DNA from: Verrucomicrobiales bacterium
GTDB taxonomy: Bacteria; Verrucomicrobiota; Verrucomicrobiia; Verrucomicrobiales; DEV007
NCBI GenBank assembly: GCA_013003335.1
Contig: JABDJT010000043.1
Coordinates: 1-18,133, forward strand
Length of the DNA: 18,133 bases
Direction: 5' to 3'
Part shown: positions 15,167 to 18,133 of the stretch, one piece after another
How the letters are laid out: each line of letters begins with the position of its first letter
Position numbering within the stretch: position 1 is the first letter of the stretch
The notes under the pieces: model-generated
Database searches by the model: none
What the model was told of the DNA's origin: nothing
Seen by the model: the letters and a program-made list of their open reading frames with translations, nothing else
Program-made: the position numbers and the translations under genes

Positions 15167-16546
15167 ATGTTCTACTCCGGAATTCAACTTCTTCTCGACC
15201 AGAGCCGTTATCCCGAAGCGGAGGCCGTCATTCGGGAAGAATTGAAGGAGGACATGGAAAACGAGGAACTGTTCTTCCTCCTCGCGCTTTCCCTGTATCA
15301 CCAGGACAGGCCGAAAAAAGCGGAGGAAGCCGCGCGGGAGGCGATCCGGCTCAATCCGGAATTCGACATGGGATACTTCGCGCTGGCGATGATTCTGCTC
15401 GATCGCGACAATTACAAAGCCGCCCTCGCTGAAATCGAAAAAGCCATCGAACTGGATCCGTGGGACGCAAATTTTTTCGGTCTGCAGTCCCGGATTTTTG
15501 CGGAGTGGGGAAAATTCGAAAAATCGGTGGAGGCCGCCGAAAACGGGTTGGAGATCGACGCGGAAAACGAGGGCTGCCGGTTTTACCGTGGATTGGCCCT
15601 CAGCCGGCTCGGGCGACACGACGAAGCGGACGATGATGCGCTCGGATTGCTTTCAGGCGACCCGGACAGCGCCGAAAACCATTGCGCCCGCGGCTGGATC
15701 CTTGCCCAGGCCGGTCAGTTGCAGGAAGCCGAGCAACATTTCGCGGAAGCCCTGCGGATTTATCCGGACTCGGTGGATGCCAAATCCGGTCTCGCATTTG
15801 TTTTCAAACTCCGGAATCCGATGATCGGCTGGTTACTCCGGTTTGTTCTCTGGATGAGCCGGATGCCCGTTTGGAAAGCCTTTGGATTCGTGATCCTCGT
15901 CTCCTTCCTGGTCACCCGGCTGGCTTTTTCGGATCTGCCGTCGCCTCTTCCGGAGGTCGGGAAAGTCCTGCGGGCCCTGCTGCTCGGTGTTTTCATTCTC
16001 CTGATCATTCTCGATCTCCTGTTCAATTTTCTCATTTCCCGATCCAAAACCGCCCGGCACGCGCTTTCCAACGACGAATTGAAAGCGGTGCGGCTCTGCA
16101 TTGTCCCGCTGATTTTGATCGCTTGGTTTTTCCTGACTTGGGCGATTTTCAAAGGGGCGAAAGAGTTGCCGTATCATGCTGTGGCCTGGGCAGCTGTGGC
16201 CCGCCTGACATACGAGGCATACGAAACCGGAAATGCCTGGGTCCGGCGCTGGATGGGAGCCCTGGCAATTTTCTGTGTGGTCGTGGCGATCTGGTTGATC
16301 GTGTCGTTTTACACCATCCTGCGTCCGGCGGTCGCAGCAAAGATTGAGGCGATGCAGGATCTCACCGTCGAAGGGGAGGAGCCGGGGGAAGCTGCGGTTG
16401 CCCAAATGCGCGAAACCTTCCTGTACATCCAGCGGCTCATTCGCTGGATCGTCGAAATTCCGACCCTGATTGTCTGGTTGCTCGCCGCATTCAGCGACGA
16501 CGTGCGGGAGTTTTTCACCCGGCGTGCACCGGACGGTTCAGTGTGA
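15167..16546 (+). CDS. TPR-repeat protein with multi-span membrane C-terminus
   Basis: The 459-residue product has an N-terminal helical repeat region (about 1-210) of roughly six TPR units. The clearest is P-K-K-A-E-E-A-A-R-E-A-I-R-L-N-P, and others read A-L-A-E-I-E-K-A-I-E-L-D-P and Q-E-A-E-Q-H-F-A-E-A-L-R-I-Y-P. The second half has about five hydrophobic helices (near 238-256, 270-290, 307-327, 362-383 and 433-447), so the TPR domain is tethered to the inner membrane. The ATG at 15167 is preferred to the TTG at 15119. No signal peptide precedes the TPRs, so they likely face the cytoplasm. No enzymatic motif is seen; a scaffold role in membrane-associated complexes is only a guess. Palindromic repeat copy E follows 34 bases after the stop. 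Confidence 0.7.
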   Translation: MFYSGIQLLLDQSRYPEAEAVIREELKEDMENEELFFLLALSLYHQDRPKKAEEAAREAIRLNPEFDMGYFALAMILLDRDNYKAALAEIEKAIELDPWDANFFGLQSRIFAEWGKFEKSVEAAENGLEIDAENEGCRFYRGLALSRLGRHDEADDDALGLLSGDPDSAENHCARGWILAQAGQLQEAEQHFAEALRIYPDSVDAKSGLAFVFKLRNPMIGWLLRFVLWMSRMPVWKAFGFVILVSFLVTRLAFSDLPSPLPEVGKVLRALLLGVFILLIILDLLFNFLISRSKTARHALSNDELKAVRLCIVPLILIAWFFLTWAIFKGAKELPYHAVAWAAVARLTYEAYETGNAWVRRWMGALAIFCVVVAIWLIVSFYTILRPAVAAKIEAMQDLTVEGEEPGEAAVAQMRETFLYIQRLIRWIVEIPTLIVWLLAAFSDDVREFFTRRAPDGSV

Positions 16547-16579
16547 AACAGCGAATCAAAAGGCGCAGAACGGCCGCGT

Positions 16580-16622
16580 GAGCCAACAGGGTTCGCTTGG
16601 CAAACAAACCCTGTTCGTTCGC
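16580..16622. repeat. Intergenic palindromic repeat, copy E
   Basis: AACAGGGTT and AACCCTGTT give nine perfect pairs around a centre reading CGCTTGGCAAAC. The flanks GAGCC and CGTTCGC match the family's outer parts imperfectly. It lies between the convergent TPR gene and the thioredoxin-like selenoprotein gene. Confidence 0.8.
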
Positions 16623-16643
16623 AGGTTGGCCCGGTTTGCCGGA

Positions 16644-17006
16644 TCAGCCTTTTTTGGCTTCTAACAGCTTGGCGATCACTTCCTCGATCTTCTCCTTGCC
16701 GTAGCTGTGGCCCTCGACGGTGGTGACGATTTTTCCGTCCGCCGATTTAGCAATGATTCCGTGAGACTCGAGGCCCGCGTCCTTGATTTCCTTGGCCGAA
16801 TCGCCCTCGCCCACTTTCACAGTCTGAAAATTGATTTTTTCGCCGTGCTCTTTCTTGAGGTCATCAACTATGACCGTAATTTTCGAACAGAGGAATCATC
16901 CATCGAAATAGTAGTAGGACAGCGTGGCTTTTTTCTCGTCGGCGCTGGCGAAGCTGAAAGCCACCAGCATTGCGAGAACGGGAAGAATCGTTTTCCAGAT
17001 TTTCAT
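16644..17006 (-). CDS. Secreted thioredoxin-like selenoprotein with an in-frame TGA (UxxC)
   Basis: This gene has an in-frame TGA at codon 37 (16896-16898) and so is missed as an ordinary ORF. Read through, it gives 120 residues. A strong signal peptide (M-K-I-W-K-T-I-L-P-V-L-A-M-L-V-A-F-S-F-A/S-A) is followed by D-E-K-K-A-T-L-S-Y-Y-Y-F-D-G-U-F-L-C-S-K-I-T. The first beta strand leads straight to U-x-x-C, exactly where thioredoxin-fold proteins place their C-x-x-C. The rest keeps the fold: helix (V-D-D-L-K-K-E-H-G-E-K), strand (I-N-F-Q-T-V-K-V), helix (A-K-E-I-K-D-A-G-L), two strands (H-G-I-I-A-K-S and K-I-V-T-T-V-E-G) and a terminal helix. The usual cis-Pro before the fourth strand is replaced by S-H-G. 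It is the last of three co-directional genes, 60 bases after the nucleotidyltransferase. No Shine-Dalgarno was seen. Confidence 0.82.
16860..16898 (-). promoter_or_regulatory. Candidate bacterial SECIS element
   Basis: After the UGA at 16898-16896, the transcript can fold AAUUA (16881-16877) with UAGUU (16870-16866), including one U-G wobble, around the loop CGGUCA. GUU (16888-16886) and GAC can add three pairs below an internal loop. The loop starts 20 bases after the UGA and has G at its second position; it contains GGUC, the core of the well-studied E. coli fdhF element. Spacing and loop base fit the general bacterial SECIS pattern. The stem is short and AU-rich, so the fold is a hand prediction. 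Confidence 0.6.
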
Positions 17007-17066
17007 TGAGGGGACAGTGAAGGGGATCGGGCCGGGAAGCAACGCACGCGAAAGCGTCTCGCCGGG

Positions 17067-17777
17067 TTAATCGTTCAATTCAGCGAGCACATCGGGGTCG
17101 CGGACGTCCGCCCAGTCGCCGGCGAGTTCGACGGCTTTCACTTTCAGGCCGTCTTCGACCTGGTTCGCAATTGCGTCGGTCAGCTCGTATTCGCCGCGAG
17201 GGGAAAGTTCCAGCTTGGCGGTGTAATCGAAAATCACGGGGGAAAAGGCGTAAATTCCGGCATTGTAATACGGGCTGGTCGGCTGGTCCGGGCCCGGTTT
17301 TTCGATCAGGCCAGTGACAAAGCCGTCTTCGATAAACACGGCGCCGCCTTTGCGGACGTCTTCATCAATTTTCACAGACAGCTTCGAATCGACGCCCTCG
17401 TTTAATTCGACCAGCGGCGCGTAGGCTTCAGACGGCACGAGGATGTCGCCGTAGCTCAGCACAAAAGGATCCTCGCCCGCGAAATCTATGGCCAATTCGA
17501 CCACTTTGCCGGTGCCGTCTTGAACGACCTGCTCGATGTAGCTGATCGCGCAGCCGAAATCCGATCCGTCGCCGAAGTGGTCAGTGATCACGTGTTTCTG
17601 ATAGCCGACGACGATGAGAATTTCGGATACGCCGTTTTTCACGAGCCCCGTCACGATCGATTCGAGAATCGGGGTGCCCTTGACCGGGATCATCGGTTTG
17701 GGGACGTCGTCGGTCAGGTCTTTCATCCGCGTGCCGCGGCCGGCGGCGAGAATGCAGGCTTTGTGGATTTGGCTCAT
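17067..17777 (-). CDS. Sugar nucleotidyltransferase (NDP-sugar synthase family)
   Basis: The protein transfers a nucleotidyl group to a sugar or related phosphate. The N-terminal signature is A-C-I-L-A-A-G-R-G-T-R-M-K-D-L-T-D-D-V-P-K-P-M-I-P-V. Next come I-V-V-G-Y, then D-G-T-G-K-V and L-S-Y-G-D-I-L-V, where the Asp would bind the metal. Y-Y-N-A-G-I-Y-A-F and G-E-Y-E-L-T-D-A-I follow. At 236 residues it is the catalytic domain only, without a hexapeptide tail, unlike the larger enzyme at 5672-6652. It resembles the GlmU/RfbA/MurU superfamily; the exact sugar is not readable. It is co-directional with the aminotransferase (21-base gap) and the selenoprotein gene (60-base gap), so the three may be cotranscribed. 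Confidence 0.86.
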   Translation of the reverse strand: MSQIHKACILAAGRGTRMKDLTDDVPKPMIPVKGTPILESIVTGLVKNGVSEILIVVGYQKHVITDHFGDGSDFGCAISYIEQVVQDGTGKVVELAIDFAGEDPFVLSYGDILVPSEAYAPLVELNEGVDSKLSVKIDEDVRKGGAVFIEDGFVTGLIEKPGPDQPTSPYYNAGIYAFSPVIFDYTAKLELSPRGEYELTDAIANQVEDGLKVKAVELAGDWADVRDPDVLAELND

Positions 17778-17798
17778 GTCAAAAAAGGGGGGGCTGGG

Positions 17799-18133
17799 TC
17801 AAAGTCGATTCACAAAATTCGCGATCCGCTCGAGGGCGATTTCCAGTTTTTCGTAAGAGGTCGCGTAGCAGGCGCGAACGCAGCCTTCGCCGGCTTCTCC
17901 AAAGGCATTGCCCGGCACGACCGCGACGTTTTCCTCCTCCAGCAACTTCCGGGCGAACTCGTCGCTGGTGAGCCCGAATTTGCGAATATCAGGAAACGCA
18001 TAAAAAGCTCCGCCCGGAGCGAAACAGGGCACGCCCATTTTTTCAAAACGCCCAAGCAACAGGTTTCGGCGCTGGGCGTAGGCCCGTCGCATCGATTCCA
18101 TTTCGGTCGCGCCGTTTTCGAGCGCCTCCAGGG
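17799..18133 (-). CDS. PLP-dependent aminotransferase class I/II, C-terminal part
   Basis: Only the last ~111 residues lie inside the window; the N-terminal part, including the PLP-binding Lys, is off the right edge. The visible region has M-R-R-A-Y-A-Q-R-R-N-L-L, then P-G-G-A-F-Y-A-F-P-D-I, then E-E-N-V-A-V-V-P-G-N-A-F-G and G-C-V-R-A-C-Y-A-T-S. The P-x-G-A-F-Y-x-F-P block and the Arg in V-R-x-x-Y are conserved in fold-type I aspartate-type aminotransferases; the Arg binds the substrate carboxylate. The frame is open to the window edge. Amino-donor and product are unknown. The gene lies 21 bases upstream of the nucleotidyltransferase. Confidence 0.92.
   Translation of the reverse strand, partial: LEALENGATEMESMRRAYAQRRNLLLGRFEKMGVPCFAPGGAFYAFPDIRKFGLTSDEFARKLLEEENVAVVPGNAFGEAGEGCVRACYATSYEKLEIALERIANFVNRL

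Noticed and set aside
4260..16622. The five palindromes as a CRISPR array or attachment sites
   Set aside because: They are kilobases apart, lack regular spacers and direct-repeat identity, and no integrase or cas gene is present.
16896..16898. TGA as a nonsense mutation or as a Trp codon in the thioredoxin-like gene
   Set aside because: A Trp code is excluded because several genes here end in TGA. A pseudogene is less likely because the stop falls exactly at the catalytic Cys position with the remaining frame intact and a SECIS-like hairpin after it. It is not formally excluded without selABCD evidence.
16707..17009. A 100-codon plus-strand frame across the selenoprotein region
   Set aside because: It has no recognisable motif, while the opposite strand shows a signal peptide, thioredoxin fold and U-x-x-C. 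It is a shadow of the selenoprotein frame.

Overview
The window comes from a diderm, LPS-making bacterium of moderately high GC content. It carries kdsA, lptC-, lptA- and lptB-like genes, lolD and an outer-membrane barrel. Two secreted DUF6807 ('PmoA-like') proteins, a stand-alone LysR-type DNA-binding domain, start codons mostly without a clear Shine-Dalgarno, and the overall gene style suggest the PVC group, most likely Verrucomicrobiota. That placement is inference; there is no rRNA or marker tree here.

Layout. 1-4251 (+): LPS module of kdsA (5' end outside the window), lptC-like, lptA-like and an lptB carrying an unusual ~310-residue acidic N-terminal extension. 4371-5670 (+): nusB and ftsY. 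5672-6652 (-): NDP-sugar pyrophosphorylase, convergent with ftsY at a distance of one base. 6784-9862 (+): DoxX-like membrane protein, DEAD-box-type RNA helicase and iron-type alcohol dehydrogenase. 9967-12175 (+): secreted DUF6807 protein, a 101-residue LysR HTH-only protein, and a probable outer-membrane barrel closed by a strong intrinsic terminator. 12381-13064 (+): lolD, overlapping tail-to-tail with a membrane-anchored VWA protein (13048-13962, -). 14077-15045 (-): second DUF6807 protein, divergent from a TPR/multi-TM protein (15167-16546, +). 16644-18133 (-): aminotransferase (partial), sugar nucleotidyltransferase, and a small secreted thioredoxin-like gene.

Main discovery. The gene at 17006-16644 (-) is missed by ordinary ORF calling because it has an in-frame TGA at codon 37. 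Reading through gives a 120-residue exported thioredoxin-like protein in which the TGA sits at the first position of a U-F-L-C redox motif. A stem-loop whose loop contains GGUC begins shortly after the TGA, as expected for a bacterial SECIS. I interpret it as a selenoprotein of the cell envelope.

Second structural theme. Five related imperfect palindromes of about 45 bp (AACAGGGTT...AACCCTGTT core) sit only between genes and form a dispersed repeat family. No tRNA, rRNA, CRISPR array or insertion sequence was seen, and no gene-free stretch exceeds about 210 bases.
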